64,000 bases of DNA from Parasphingorhabdus halotolerans (GTDB lineage: Bacteria > Pseudomonadota > Alphaproteobacteria > Sphingomonadales > Sphingomonadaceae), in contig NZ_CP051217.1 in assembly GCF_012516475.1 (NCBI RefSeq), positions 496,001-560,000 of the forward strand. The letters run 5' to 3'. A program made the position numbers and the translations under genes. The notes beneath the pieces were generated by a model that saw only the letters and a program-made list of their open reading frames with translations, was not told the DNA's origin and searched no databases. Below are positions 9,289-19,080 of this stretch, in pieces; within the stretch, counting starts at the first letter, position 1; every line of letters starts with the position of its first letter.

Positions 9289-10635
9289 TCACTTTAGCAA
9301 TACAAGTTCTTCCGCCATGCTCGGATGTAGCGCGATAGTATCATCAAAAGCCTGTTTGGTCAGGCCCGCTTTTACTGCCACTGCCGCGGCTTGAAGTATT
9401 TCTGGGGCATCGGGGCCTATCATGTGCAGGCCGAGGATTTTTTCAGTCGTCTGCTCTACAATCATTTTATAGAGACTGCGTTCGGGGCGGTCGGCAAATG
9501 CGTTGCGCATCGCCCGAAAATCCGACGAATAGACCTTGATATTGCCATATTTCATCCGCGCTTCGCCTTCCGTCATACCGACAGAGGCGATTGGCGGCTG
9601 AGAAAAGACCGCCGATGGGATGCAGCTATAGTCGACGGTTTTGGGCGTGTTGTTAAACACTGTTTCGGCAAAAGCCTGTCCCTCGCGGATAGCGACCGGC
9701 GTCAATTGCACCCGATCTGTTACATCGCCGACGGCATAGATATTATCGACATTGGTCTGGCTATACTCATTGACCTTGATCGCGCCTTTGTCGTTGGTTT
9801 CGACGCCAGCGTTTTCGAGGCCCAAGCCGTCGATTTTCGGGCGTCGTCCGGTAGCGGCAAGAACAACATCTGCGCGCATGGCCGGTTTGCCGTCCATATA
9901 GACATCCAGCGCACCATCTTCGCGTTTCTCAATCTTGTCGAACGTGCAGTTAAATTTGTAATTGATGCCTTTGGTAAGGGCTATCTGCAGCAACCGGTCG
10001 CGCAGGCTCTCGTCATATCCGCGCAGAATCACCGATGACCGGTTCACGACAAAGACTTCGCTACCCAATCCATTGAAGATACCAGCAAATTCATTAGCGA
10101 TATAACCACCGCCGGAAATGATAATTGTTTCGGGAAGCTTATCGAGGTGGAACATCTCGTTGGAGGTCAGCATATGCTCGCTGCCCGGAAACTCAGGTAC
10201 ATCGGGCCATGCACCAACCGCGATCAGGATATATTTTGCAGTTACGGTCTTGCCGCTTGCCAGTTTGATTTCATGCGGGCCAGCAATCTCGGCGCGTTCG
10301 AGGATGATCTCGACATCGTGATTTTTGAGCGTTTCGGTATAGGCGTTATTCAGCCGGTCGACGTCCTTCAAAATATGATCACGCAATTTTATCCAGTCAA
10401 ACTTCGCATTTTCCCAAGTCCAGCCAAAATTCTTGCCATCTTCGAGATCTTCAGAAAAATGGGAGCCATAAACCAGCATCTTCTTTGGCACACAGCCACG
10501 AATGACACAGGTGCCGCCGACGCGATATTCTTCTGCTACGGCAACTTTGGCACCATAGGAAGCAGATACGCGGGCAGCACGGGTGCCGCCGGAGCCTGCG
10601 CCAATAACAAAGAGATCATAATCATATTCGGGCAT
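9289..10635 (-). CDS. gor: glutathione-disulfide reductase
   Basis: A FAD-dependent pyridine nucleotide-disulfide oxidoreductase that regenerates reduced glutathione with NADPH. FAD-binding GxGxxG is at the N-terminus ([14 protein letters not shown]), the redox-active disulfide is Cys43/Cys48 (GGTCVIRGCVPKKML), the second Rossmann motif is IISGGGYIANEFAGIFNGLG, and the C-terminal His-Glu active-site pair appears as LHPSMAEELV. The RGCVPKK form is specific to glutathione reductase rather than lipoamide dehydrogenase. Length 448 residues is normal. It lies 17 bp downstream of pgi on the same strand. Confidence 0.95.
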   Translation of the reverse strand: MPEYDYDLFVIGAGSGGTRAARVSASYGAKVAVAEEYRVGGTCVIRGCVPKKMLVYGSHFSEDLEDGKNFGWTWENAKFDWIKLRDHILKDVDRLNNAYTETLKNHDVEIILERAEIAGPHEIKLASGKTVTAKYILIAVGAWPDVPEFPGSEHMLTSNEMFHLDKLPETIIISGGGYIANEFAGIFNGLGSEVFVVNRSSVILRGYDESLRDRLLQIALTKGINYKFNCTFDKIEKREDGALDVYMDGKPAMRADVVLAATGRRPKIDGLGLENAGVETNDKGAIKVNEYSQTNVDNIYAVGDVTDRVQLTPVAIREGQAFAETVFNNTPKTVDYSCIPSAVFSQPPIASVGMTEGEARMKYGNIKVYSSDFRAMRNAFADRPERSLYKMIVEQTTEKILGLHMIGPDAPEILQAAAVAVKAGLTKQAFDDTIALHPSMAEELVLLK

Positions 10636-10652
10636 TCCATATTCCTCTGTTT

Positions 10653-12128
10653 CTAGGACCCAAACGCCCGTATTTTCAACTGTTCGGTCGAAGCATCCAA
10701 TTGGTTACCCTCACCCGATGAAAGTTGCCGTGCCATGTCTTTTCCGAGTTCGACGCCGAATTGATCGAACGGATTTATGCCCATTAAAGCCGCATTCGCG
10801 AAGGTTCGATGCTCATAAAATGCTATCAAAGCTCCAAGGGTTCGAGCATCCATTTGTTCCATCAATATGGTCACGGAAGGCCTGTCACCGGGGTAGTTTC
10901 GATTAAGATCGTCAGATTTTTTACCTGCCATCAAGGCGGCTCCCTGTGCAAAACAATTGAGCAGCAGCTCCTCGTGGTGAGCGATATCTAACGAATGGCC
11001 AGGTTCCTTTACTGCCAGGAATTCAACCGGAACCAAATGAGTGCCCTGATGGAGTAGCTGAAACACTGCGTGCTGAGCATCGGTACCGACGCCGCCCCAA
11101 ACGATCGGGCTACTATTGATTTCCAGAGGATCACCATTTGCCGTGACGGATTTGCCATTGCTCTCCATTTCCAGTTGCTGAAGATAATCCGGCACCAGTT
11201 TTAGCCGTTCGTCATAGGCAAAAATTGCGCGCGTCTGGCAATTTCGGGCCTGTGTATAATACTGATCTGTAAAGGCTGCGATAATCGGGATATTCTGATC
11301 CACTGGAGAGTCTTTGAAATGTCTGTCCATTTCGGCAGCGCCCGCAAGCAAGTCTTCAAACGTATCGAAACCAAGTGTGAGCGCGATGCTGGCTCCAATT
11401 GACGACCATATCGAGTAACGACCGCCGACAGAGGGAGAAAATGGCAATATGCGGCTTTCGTCAACGCCCCACTTCACCGCCTGATCGGGATCTGCAGTCA
11501 ATGCGATGATTTTTCCAAACGGGTCATTGACCCCTTCTTGCTTCATCCAATTCACAACCGAATCAGCATTGCGAAATGTTTCGGCCGTGGTGAAAGTTTT
11601 TGATGCGATAAAAAGCAAGGTTTTATGGGCGTCAAACCTCTCCAGCAACGGTTCCAGTGCTGTGCCATCAATATTTGAAACCACGGCGGTTTCATATTTC
11701 TCGTCCCCTATTTTCAGCGCTTCAAGAACCATTTTCGGACCAAGAGCCGAACCACCTATGCCGAGGTGAATGACATGCGCAATGTCTCCAAGGGCTCCGG
11801 CATCGATCGCTTGAACGAGGCCTTTCATTCGCGCGCGCAGCAGGGTGGCATTATCAACACTGGCAGCAGCACCCACGCCACGCTCGGCGGTATGCTCAGC
11901 CGCGCGATGTTCGCTGACGTTGACAATATCACCATTGAACAAGGCTTGGATTTTCTGCTCTATCCCCTGTTTCTTGGCAAAATCGGATAGCTCGATAAGC
12001 AGATCGTCGTTCAAATGTGTTTTCGAAAAGTCAAAATATATGCTCGATTGATCAAAGCTATATTTATTGACCCGATCCTTCTGCTCCGCAAAAAGTTCAA
12101 TCAAACGGTGCTGCGAATGATTTCCCAT
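10653..12128 (-). CDS. pgi: glucose-6-phosphate isomerase
   Basis: Interconverts glucose-6-phosphate and fructose-6-phosphate. The family signatures are present: IGIGGSALGPKMVLEAL in the SIS domain, SKTFTTAETFRNA, GGRYSIWSSIGASIAL (PGI signature 1 region), VWGGVGTDAQHAVFQLLHQGTHLVPVEF and the C-terminal GINPFDQFGVELGK. I take ATG at 12128 (491 residues); a TTG at 12146 would add six residues but has no better ribosome-binding site. It is transcribed divergently from lepB and upstream of gor. Confidence 0.96.
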   Translation of the reverse strand: MGNHSQHRLIELFAEQKDRVNKYSFDQSSIYFDFSKTHLNDDLLIELSDFAKKQGIEQKIQALFNGDIVNVSEHRAAEHTAERGVGAAASVDNATLLRARMKGLVQAIDAGALGDIAHVIHLGIGGSALGPKMVLEALKIGDEKYETAVVSNIDGTALEPLLERFDAHKTLLFIASKTFTTAETFRNADSVVNWMKQEGVNDPFGKIIALTADPDQAVKWGVDESRILPFSPSVGGRYSIWSSIGASIALTLGFDTFEDLLAGAAEMDRHFKDSPVDQNIPIIAAFTDQYYTQARNCQTRAIFAYDERLKLVPDYLQQLEMESNGKSVTANGDPLEINSSPIVWGGVGTDAQHAVFQLLHQGTHLVPVEFLAVKEPGHSLDIAHHEELLLNCFAQGAALMAGKKSDDLNRNYPGDRPSVTILMEQMDARTLGALIAFYEHRTFANAALMGINPFDQFGVELGKDMARQLSSGEGNQLDASTEQLKIRAFGS

Positions 12129-12265
12129 GTCTCTCAACGTTTCCAAACCACAAACTTTCTATAATTGGTAAAGTGATCCCCTCGTCGCGGATATGATGGA
12201 ACAGGCCTGTTATCAACCTGTGAGTTAGGCTTGACCGCGACAGGCATAATAAGCAAAGGGGCGCG

Positions 12266-13069
12266 ATGGCAAATAATAGCTCTCAAAAATCTGAAACTCG
12301 CGATTTTATAGCGTTTCTTATCAAGCTCGGATTGTTCGTAGTAATCCTCCGGAGCTTCATTGTTTCGCCGTTTAATATACCTTCCGAATCGATGCAGCCA
12401 CGTTTGATGGTGGGTGATTATCTTCTCGTAGCAAAGTGGCCTTATGGCTTTTCCAAGTACAGTATGCCGTTCAATGTCCCGGTGATACCGGGACGATTAC
12501 TAGCTCATGCGCCGGAAAAAGGCGATGTCGTGGTTTTCAAAGCGCCACCGAGCGTTCGGGATGATTATATAAAACGCGTGATTGGCCTGTCGGGCGATAT
12601 TATTCAGGTTACCGATGGTGTGGTCTCGGTAAACGGCAATGCAATTCAGCAGGAAAAAATCGAAGACTTCACGCATCTGCTTTCACCCAATAGTCCCTGT
12701 TATCGTGAGGAGTACGAAGCGGCAAACGACCGTGGCGAGCAAATCTGCCGCTATCCGCAATTTCTCGAAACCTTGCCGAACGGCAAATCATACAAGGTGC
12801 TGGACGTTACCGAAGGCTCAGAAGGTGACAACACAGAGGCATTTGTTGTACCAGATGGCTATATGTTTTTGATGGGCGACAATAGAGACCGAAGCGCAGA
12901 CAGTCGTTTCCCGGCAGAGGATGGCGAGGCCATTGGTATGGTGCCGCAGGAAAATCTGGTCGGGCGCGCGCTCGTTTCGGTTTTTTCGACCGATGGATCT
13001 TCAGTCTGGTACAAGCCGTGGACATGGTTCACAGCCGCCCGCTGGAACAGAATTGGCGAGGGTTTTTGA
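12266..13069 (+). CDS. lepB: signal peptidase I
   Basis: Inner-membrane serine protease that removes signal peptides from exported proteins. A single N-terminal membrane segment (about residues 13-33, FIAFLIKLGLFVVILRSFIV) precedes the catalytic domain. The nucleophile is Ser42 in IPSESM, the general base Lys103 in DDYIKRVIGL, and the box E motif is MGDNRDRSADSR. At 267 residues it is a typical alphaproteobacterial length. It heads a lepB-rnc-era cluster, and its stop overlaps the rnc TTG start (TTGA). Start ATG is preceded by AAGGGG. Confidence 0.97.
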   Translation: MANNSSQKSETRDFIAFLIKLGLFVVILRSFIVSPFNIPSESMQPRLMVGDYLLVAKWPYGFSKYSMPFNVPVIPGRLLAHAPEKGDVVVFKAPPSVRDDYIKRVIGLSGDIIQVTDGVVSVNGNAIQQEKIEDFTHLLSPNSPCYREEYEAANDRGEQICRYPQFLETLPNGKSYKVLDVTEGSEGDNTEAFVVPDGYMFLMGDNRDRSADSRFPAEDGEAIGMVPQENLVGRALVSVFSTDGSSVWYKPWTWFTAARWNRIGEGF

Positions 13070-13734
13070 GTAACTCAGCGCTTCTTGACTGGATATCCGA
13101 GATTGCCGGAAAAAAGCCAAAAGACGAAAATCTGTACATTCGCGCTGTGACACATGGCAGCTTTGGACCAGAGGATTTCCAGAGACTGGAGTTTCTCGGA
13201 GACAGAGTGCTTGGGCTAACGATCGCCTCCTTTCTTTATGAAAATTTCCAGGATGAACCGGAAGGTATGCTCTCGCAGCGCCTGAATGGCCTGGTCTCGG
13301 GGAAAGTCTGCGGCGAGATCGCTGATGCGCTGGGTGCATCAAATCATTTGCTTTTGGGAAAACAAGCCCGAGACGATGGCGCTAGGCAAAGCGCAAAAGT
13401 GCTCGGTGATGTTATGGAAGCGCTTATCGGAGCTGTATATCTGGATCACGGTATGGAAGCGGCACAAAAGTTTGTTTTGCGTCATTGGGAAAGCAAGATT
13501 TCCGGCATGGCGAGAGATGTTCGTCATCCTAAATCAGCACTCCAGGAATGGGCTGCCGCAAAGAACCGGAAAATGCCTGTCTATGAGTTGGTTGAGAAAT
13601 CGGGCCCGCATCATGATCTGCGATTCACGGTAAAGGCCAGCGTACCCAATGTCGGCGAAGTCGAAGCGACCGCTTCCTCCATTCAAACCGCTGAAACAGC
13701 GGCAGCACAATTATTCTTGGAAAAATATACATGA
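13066..13734 (+). CDS. rnc: ribonuclease III
   Basis: Double-stranded-RNA endonuclease for rRNA and mRNA processing. The signature RLEFLGDRVLGLTIASFLYE lies in the N-terminal endonuclease domain, the second acidic cluster is KVLGDVMEALIGAVYLDHG, and the C-terminal dsRNA-binding domain is seen in HPKSALQEWAAAKNRKMPVYELVEKSGPHHDLRFTVKASV. I start at the TTG that overlaps the lepB stop (TTGA), preceded by GAGGG three bases upstream; this gives 222 residues, the family's usual length. A GTG at 13018 or ATG at 13024 would add unconserved residues inside lepB. The stop overlaps the era ATG. Confidence 0.95.
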   Translation: MSNSALLDWISEIAGKKPKDENLYIRAVTHGSFGPEDFQRLEFLGDRVLGLTIASFLYENFQDEPEGMLSQRLNGLVSGKVCGEIADALGASNHLLLGKQARDDGARQSAKVLGDVMEALIGAVYLDHGMEAAQKFVLRHWESKISGMARDVRHPKSALQEWAAAKNRKMPVYELVEKSGPHHDLRFTVKASVPNVGEVEATASSIQTAETAAAQLFLEKYT

Positions 13735-14624
13735 CCGAAAAATGCGGCGTCGTAGCGCTTATTGGTGCGCCCAATGCCGGGAAATCGACCCTTATCAACG
13801 CCCTTGTTGGCCAAAAAGTGGCTATCACCAGTTCAAAGCCGCAAACCACGCGAACGAGGTTGCTTGGCATCGCAATTGAGGGATCGGTGCAACTGCTTCT
13901 GGTTGATACGCCAGGTATTTTCGAACCGCGCAGGCGTCTCGATCGCGCGATGGTATCGGCAGCATGGGATGGCGCTGAAGACGCCGATATAATCGTGCTG
14001 CTTGTCGATGCGCGGGCTGGACTTGGAGACAAAGTCACCTCGATTGTGGAGAGGATCAAGCATCGATCTGAAAAAACCATATTGGTGATGAACAAGGTGG
14101 ATATCGCGGCAAAGGACAAGATGCTCAAACACACCGCAAAATTGCACGAAATACATGATTTTGAAGAGACATTTTTTGTCAGTGCAAAAACCGGTGATGG
14201 TTTGGAAGAGCTCAGAACATATTTGGTTGCGGCGATGCCGGAAGGGCCTTGGCATTTCCCCCGAGATCAGGTTTCAGATGCCAGCGAACGCATATTGGCA
14301 GCGGAAATTACTCGCGAGCAAATATTCCGCCAACTACATGCTGAACTGCCCTATGCGACCGCGATCGCAATGGAGCAATATAAGGAACGGCCAGACGGTT
14401 CCCTGGAGATTCACCAGCAAATACTCGTCGAAAAAGCGAGCCAACGCGCGATAATTTTGGGCAAAGGCGGTCACCAAATCAAAGAGATCGGAGCCAAGGC
14501 ACGCGCGGAACTCTCTGATATTCTCGGCAAAAAGGTACATCTCTATTTGCACGTAAAAGTCAGTGCAAACTGGGATGAAGACCAGAGTCTGTATCAGGAC
14601 ATGGGACTGGACTGGGTCAAATAG
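13731..14624 (+). CDS. era: GTPase Era
   Basis: Essential GTPase that assists 16S rRNA maturation and 30S assembly. G1 GAPNAGKSTLINAL, G2/G3 with TTRTRLLG and VDTPGIF, and G4 NKVD are all in the N-terminal domain; the C-terminal KH domain carries EKASQRAIILGKGGHQIKEIG. 297 residues is normal. It overlaps rnc by 4 bp (ATGA), giving the conserved lepB-rnc-era arrangement. Confidence 0.97.
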   Translation: MTEKCGVVALIGAPNAGKSTLINALVGQKVAITSSKPQTTRTRLLGIAIEGSVQLLLVDTPGIFEPRRRLDRAMVSAAWDGAEDADIIVLLVDARAGLGDKVTSIVERIKHRSEKTILVMNKVDIAAKDKMLKHTAKLHEIHDFEETFFVSAKTGDGLEELRTYLVAAMPEGPWHFPRDQVSDASERILAAEITREQIFRQLHAELPYATAIAMEQYKERPDGSLEIHQQILVEKASQRAIILGKGGHQIKEIGAKARAELSDILGKKVHLYLHVKVSANWDEDQSLYQDMGLDWVK

Positions 14625-14638
14625 TCCATGTTGTAATT

Positions 14639-14664
14639 GCCATTCCTACTTTCGCAGGAATGGC
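14639..14664. terminator. hairpin between convergent era and topA
   Basis: A perfect 9-bp inverted repeat GCCATTCCT / AGGAATGGC with an 8-base loop lies in the 48-bp spacer between the convergent era and topA stops. There is no long T-run on either side, so it may act as a weak bidirectional terminator or a 3'-end stabiliser rather than a classic intrinsic terminator. Confidence 0.5.
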
Positions 14665-14672
14665 TTCGCGCA

Positions 14673-17246
14673 TTATTTCGCAGCGACCGTGGTCGCCGGT
14701 TTCTTAGCAGCCGCCTTTTTCTTGGCCGCTGGTTTTTTCTTGGCAGCCGGCTTCTTTTTTGGAGCTGCTTTCTTCTTGCGTTTTTTGGCAGGCCCTTTGG
14801 CGGCCCGAATATCAATGAGCTGCGCTGCTTCTTCCAAAGTCAGTTCATCTTTATCGACCGTCTTTGGCAGTGACGCGTTGGTCGTGCCGTCTGTGACATA
14901 AGGTCCGAAGCGACCATCCATCAATTTGACTTCTTCTTCGGTGCGCGGATGCTTGCCCAAAATCTTGAGCGGTTCCATTTTTCCGCGACCACGACCCGGT
15001 CCTTTATTGGCGGCATCTGCCAGCTTTGCTACCGCTGCGTTCATACCGATTTCAAACACTTCCATGGTGTTATCAAGGCTCGCTGATTTACCGTTGTGGC
15101 TGAGATAGGGACCGTAGCGCCCCAATTGCGCCATCACCGGCTCTCCGCTTTCGGGGTGTTTGCCAACTTCGCGAGGTAGGGAGAGCAGTTTGACCGCCCA
15201 TTCCAGACCAAATTCATCCGCCGGAATATCTTTGGGAATAGACGAACGCTTCGCTTCCTTGCCCTCACCTTTCTGGACATACGGGCCGAAACGGCCAACT
15301 TTTTTCTCAATCTTTTCGTCTGTATCGGGATCGATACCCAATTCTTCCGGACCTTCATCCTCTGCGGCATTGGCGCCACCTTGTCCGAAGCGTCGTGTAT
15401 ATTTGCATTCCGGGTAATTAGAACAGGCAACAAAGGCACCAAATCGACCACCACGCAGGGCTAGCTTGCCTTCATTGCAACGCGGGCAAAGTCTTGCATC
15501 GGTCCCGTCTTCTTTTTCCGGGAACAAATATGAACCCAGAAATTTATCAAGTTCTTCGGTCACTTCCGATGGAAGTTTTTCCATAACTTCCAACGTCTTA
15601 GGTTTGAAATCATGCCAGAAAGCTTCCAGAATTTTCTGCCATTGCGCGCGCCCGCCACTGACTTCATCCAGTTCGTCTTCAAGCCCGGCGGTGTAATCAT
15701 AGGCAACATAGCGTTCGAAAAAGCGTTCCAGAAAACTGGTGAGTAGCCGACCGCTATCTTCGGCGAAAAAGCGATTGCTTTCGGTCCGCACATAGGCACG
15801 GTCTTTCAGCGTTTTAATGACCGAGGCATAAGTGGAAGGTCGGCCAATGCCGAGTTCTTCCATTTTCTTCACCAGACTTGCTTCGCTATAGCGCGGTGGT
15901 GGCTGGGTAAAATGCTGGTTGGCTTCCACCGATTTCTTGGCAGGGCTATCGCCTTTGGACATGGGCGGCAGCAACCCGCCGTCCTCGTCAGCGCTGTCGT
16001 CACGACCTTCTTCATAAAGCGCAAGAAAACCGGGGAATTTGACGACTTGCCCTGTTGTGCGAAGACCGGTTTGACCAGTGCCATCAAGCATTTCTACAGT
16101 TGTCCGCTCGAGGCGGGCGGGTGCCATCTGGCTTGCCATCGCGCGCTTTAGAATAAGGTTGTAAAGCTTGGCGTGATCACCGCTCCCAACCTTTTCGGTT
16201 GTAAAACTTGTCGGGCGAATCGCTTCATGCGCTTCCTGGGCGTTTTTCGCTTTGGACTTGTAGATGCGCGGCTTGTCCGGAACATAGCTTGCATCATAGC
16301 GATCGGAAATGGCCTTTCGGGCTGCCGATATAGCGCTGTGATCCATCTGCACACCATCCGTACGCATGTATGTAATCGCGCCATCTTCATAAAGCTGCTG
16401 TGCCAGTCGCATCGTATCACTGGCGGAATACCCCAGCTTGCGCGCAGCCTCTTGCTGCAATGTCGAAGTGGTAAACGGCGGTGGTGGATTGCGAGTTAGC
16501 GGCTTGGTTTCCACCGTTTCTACCGTGAACAGTCCGTTTTCTACCGATGCTTTAGCCGCCATCGCGAGTTTTTCATTGGCAAGATCATGTTTGGCGAGTT
16601 TTTTGCCCTGATGAATAGTCAGCCGCGCTTCAAAGGCTTGTCCGCCCTGCTCCATTTGGGCAATAACCGACCAATATTCAGTCGGTTTGAAGGCTTCTAT
16701 TTCGCGCTCACGCTCGACGATAAGACGCAGCGACACGGACTGAACCCGGCCTGCAGATTTTGCGCCGGGAAGTTTGCGCCAAAGCACTGGAGACAATGTG
16801 AAGCCAACGAGATAATCCAGCGCCCTGCGCGCACGATATGCATCGATCAGATCGGTGTCGAGTTCCCGGGGATGGGCCATAGCCTCAGTGACCGCAGCCT
16901 TTGTGATCGCGTTAAACGTAACCCGGTCAACCTTCTCCGGCAGGGCCTTGCGCGCCCTCAGCACTTCCTGAACATGCCAGCTGATCGCCTCGCCTTCCCG
17001 GTCAGGGTCGGTTGCGAGAATTAAGCGCGTCGCTTTTTTGGATTCGTCGGTAATGGCTTTGAGTTGTTTGGTTTTGTCGGAATAATTCTGCCATGTCATC
17101 GCGAAACCATCGTCGGGATCAACCGAACCATCCTTTGGCGGCAGATCGCGGATGTGCCCATAGGAGGCGAGAACCTTGAAGTCCTTTCCGAGATATTTTT
17201 CGATTGTTTTGGCTTTTGCCGGCGACTCAACGATAACTAATTGCAT
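14673..17246 (-). CDS. topA: DNA topoisomerase I
   Basis: Type IA topoisomerase that relaxes negative supercoils. The Toprim domain begins at the N-terminus (MQLVIVESPAKAKTIEKYLG, DPDREGEAISWH), the catalytic tyrosine is in AITYMRTDGVQM, and RPSTYASVIKTLKDRAYV follows. A single C4 zinc finger is visible (CPRCNEGKLALRGGRFGAFVACSNYPEC), then three C-terminal repeats of the form GRFGPYV/GRYGPYL. The last ~35 residues are almost only Lys, Ala and Pro, a basic tail likely to contact DNA. 857 residues fits alphaproteobacterial TopA. It lies downstream of dprA on the same strand. Confidence 0.97.
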   Translation of the reverse strand: MQLVIVESPAKAKTIEKYLGKDFKVLASYGHIRDLPPKDGSVDPDDGFAMTWQNYSDKTKQLKAITDESKKATRLILATDPDREGEAISWHVQEVLRARKALPEKVDRVTFNAITKAAVTEAMAHPRELDTDLIDAYRARRALDYLVGFTLSPVLWRKLPGAKSAGRVQSVSLRLIVEREREIEAFKPTEYWSVIAQMEQGGQAFEARLTIHQGKKLAKHDLANEKLAMAAKASVENGLFTVETVETKPLTRNPPPPFTTSTLQQEAARKLGYSASDTMRLAQQLYEDGAITYMRTDGVQMDHSAISAARKAISDRYDASYVPDKPRIYKSKAKNAQEAHEAIRPTSFTTEKVGSGDHAKLYNLILKRAMASQMAPARLERTTVEMLDGTGQTGLRTTGQVVKFPGFLALYEEGRDDSADEDGGLLPPMSKGDSPAKKSVEANQHFTQPPPRYSEASLVKKMEELGIGRPSTYASVIKTLKDRAYVRTESNRFFAEDSGRLLTSFLERFFERYVAYDYTAGLEDELDEVSGGRAQWQKILEAFWHDFKPKTLEVMEKLPSEVTEELDKFLGSYLFPEKEDGTDARLCPRCNEGKLALRGGRFGAFVACSNYPECKYTRRFGQGGANAAEDEGPEELGIDPDTDEKIEKKVGRFGPYVQKGEGKEAKRSSIPKDIPADEFGLEWAVKLLSLPREVGKHPESGEPVMAQLGRYGPYLSHNGKSASLDNTMEVFEIGMNAAVAKLADAANKGPGRGRGKMEPLKILGKHPRTEEEVKLMDGRFGPYVTDGTTNASLPKTVDKDELTLEEAAQLIDIRAAKGPAKKRKKKAAPKKKPAAKKKPAAKKKAAAKKPATTVAAK

Positions 17247-17349
17247 ATTTCTCGATTTTCATTTCTCTCACGTACGCGCGAGGCTGTGGCAGTATATGGC
17301 CATTCGTCAAGGGCGAAGTTCCAATAATTTGGGAATTAGATCAATATTG

Positions 17350-18480
17350 TTACCGCAAGCTCACCTTGGCGCCGGCATGACGCTGGAGTCTTTCTGCCAG
17401 TTCCAGTTCCAGCAGAATCAATTGCACAGATGCTGGTGGAAGCCCGGATTGCCGGACCAATTCATCAACGGAGACCGCCGTCATCCCAAGTAGATCGATC
17501 AGCGATCGTCGATCTGCGTTATCGACCTCGGTTGATCCATTTTCTTTCAGTTCATTGTTATTGCCCGAAGGCTGTAAAAAGTCATATTTTTGATTTCCGG
17601 TTTCAGCGCGATCATCAAAATGCTGAATAAGCTCGATGATGTCGTCGGCAGATTGCACTAGAGTTGCGCCCTCCCTGATGAGATTATTACATCCCTTTGA
17701 GCGCGGATCGAGCGGTGATCCCGGTACGGCCATGACGTGACGGCCATTTTCATTCGCTAGCCTTGCGGTAATTAGAGAACCCGATCTTGGCGCCGCCTCC
17801 ACAACGACGGTGCCTCGCGCCAATCCCGCGATAATGCGGTTCCGAAAAGGAAAATGCCGCGCGCGCGGTTCGGTGCCGACAGGCTGCTCGGCCATCAACA
17901 AGCCGCGGGTGGCGATGTCATCCTGCAGGGTCTTATTCTCTGGGGGATAATAGACGTTAATACCTCCTGCAATGACCCCGATTGTGCCACTTGCAATTGA
18001 TCCTTGATGGGCTGCAGTATCGATACCCCGTGCCAAGCCGGAAACTACTGCGATACCGGATTGAGTCAGAGAATGGGCAAGTTCTCTGGCAAAGCGGCAG
18101 GCAGCAGCAGAAGCATTACGCGCACCAACCATGGCTATGACTGGTCTAAGCAATATTTCCAAATTGCCGCGCCAGGTAATGACTGGCGGTGCATCGCTCA
18201 GTTCCGACAATAAACCTGGATAATTGGCATCGCCCAGAAACAGCAGGTTCGCGCCCAAATTTCTGACAGCCGCCAGTTCCTTTCCGATGGCGCTTTGATC
18301 TGCGATTTTGGGCGCTCGCCCACCGCCTCTTGCGGCCAAATCCGGGAGACCTTGCAATGCGTCCGCTGCGTTTCCGAATCTCCGGAGCAAATGCTGGTAA
18401 CTGACAGGTCCAATATTGGCAGAACGAATTAACCGCAGCCGGTCGAAATCATTTTGGGAAAATTCAACCCGGCTATTCAA
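17350..18480 (-). CDS. dprA: DNA-processing protein DprA
   Basis: Loads RecA onto incoming single-stranded DNA during natural transformation. The start is taken at a TTG whose last bases overlap the plsY stop (TTGA), giving 376 residues, the family norm; longer frames run far into plsY without conservation. An N-terminal helical region (DFDRLRLIRSANIGPVSYQHLLRRFG) precedes the Rossmann core with VGARNASAAACRFARELAHSLTQSGIAVVSGLARGIDTAAHQGS, IGVIAGGINVYYPPEN, and RNRIIAGLARGTVVVEAAPRSGSLITARLANE. The C-terminal winged-helix domain (LIDLLGMTAVSVDELVRQSGL) is present. It indicates possible competence functions elsewhere in the genome. Confidence 0.93.
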   Translation of the reverse strand: MNSRVEFSQNDFDRLRLIRSANIGPVSYQHLLRRFGNAADALQGLPDLAARGGGRAPKIADQSAIGKELAAVRNLGANLLFLGDANYPGLLSELSDAPPVITWRGNLEILLRPVIAMVGARNASAAACRFARELAHSLTQSGIAVVSGLARGIDTAAHQGSIASGTIGVIAGGINVYYPPENKTLQDDIATRGLLMAEQPVGTEPRARHFPFRNRIIAGLARGTVVVEAAPRSGSLITARLANENGRHVMAVPGSPLDPRSKGCNNLIREGATLVQSADDIIELIQHFDDRAETGNQKYDFLQPSGNNNELKENGSTEVDNADRRSLIDLLGMTAVSVDELVRQSGLPPASVQLILLELELAERLQRHAGAKVSLR

Positions 18481-19070
18481 GAAGCACCAACTTTGGGTTC
18501 CTCGCCTGCCATTAGTCTTTCGATATTGCCGCGATGTTTCCAGCAAACCAGCAAAGCAAATCCGATGAACATCGGCACCCAGGCAATTTTGCCAATAACG
18601 ACAGCGGTTACGGGAACCGAGACAGCGGCAAGCATTCCGCCGACCGATGAATATCGCCAGATAGCCAGTGAGCCAAGCCATGTGACTGCAAACACGAGAC
18701 CTGCCAAAGGACTAAGCGCCGTCACCACGCCCAATAACGTAGCGACGCCTTTACCTCCGTTAAACCGGAGCCAGACGGGATATAAATGTCCCAGAAATGC
18801 ACCTAATCCGGCGAGAACGCCCAAACCTTCGGACAATAGTCCAGCCAAAATGACGGCCACCGCACCTTTTGCTATATCCAAAATGAGAGTGAGCGCCGCG
18901 ATTCCCTTGTTGCCTGTGCGCAAAACATTGGTGGCACCAATGTTGCCGGAGCCAATGGCGCGTAAGTCGCCGGCGCCAGATAGTTGTGTGAGCAATAATC
19001 CAAAGGGGATCGAGCCAAGCAAGTAGCCAAATATCAGCGCCAGAATAGGTTCAATCCACATGGATTGCAT
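18477..19070 (-). CDS. plsY: glycerol-3-phosphate acyltransferase PlsY
   Basis: Inner-membrane enzyme that acylates glycerol-3-phosphate from acyl-phosphate, the first step of phospholipid synthesis. The conserved motifs are present: GSIPFG, IGSGNIGATNVLRTGNKG, GHLYPVWLRFNGGKGVAT (phosphate-binding GGKG) and KHRGNIERLMAGEE at the C-terminus. Five or six hydrophobic segments span its 197 residues. The start is preceded by AAGGGG at a spacing of 8 nt. Divergent from murI, with two 12-bp direct repeats in between. Confidence 0.95.
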   Translation of the reverse strand: MQSMWIEPILALIFGYLLGSIPFGLLLTQLSGAGDLRAIGSGNIGATNVLRTGNKGIAALTLILDIAKGAVAVILAGLLSEGLGVLAGLGAFLGHLYPVWLRFNGGKGVATLLGVVTALSPLAGLVFAVTWLGSLAIWRYSSVGGMLAAVSVPVTAVVIGKIAWVPMFIGFALLVCWKHRGNIERLMAGEEPKVGAS

Positions 19071-19080
19071 TGTTGTTACC

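Noticed and set aside
14563..14901. Phe/Ala-rich plus-strand frame at the end of topA
   Set aside because: Mirror of the Lys/Ala tail of TopA; no ribosome-binding site and no similarity.
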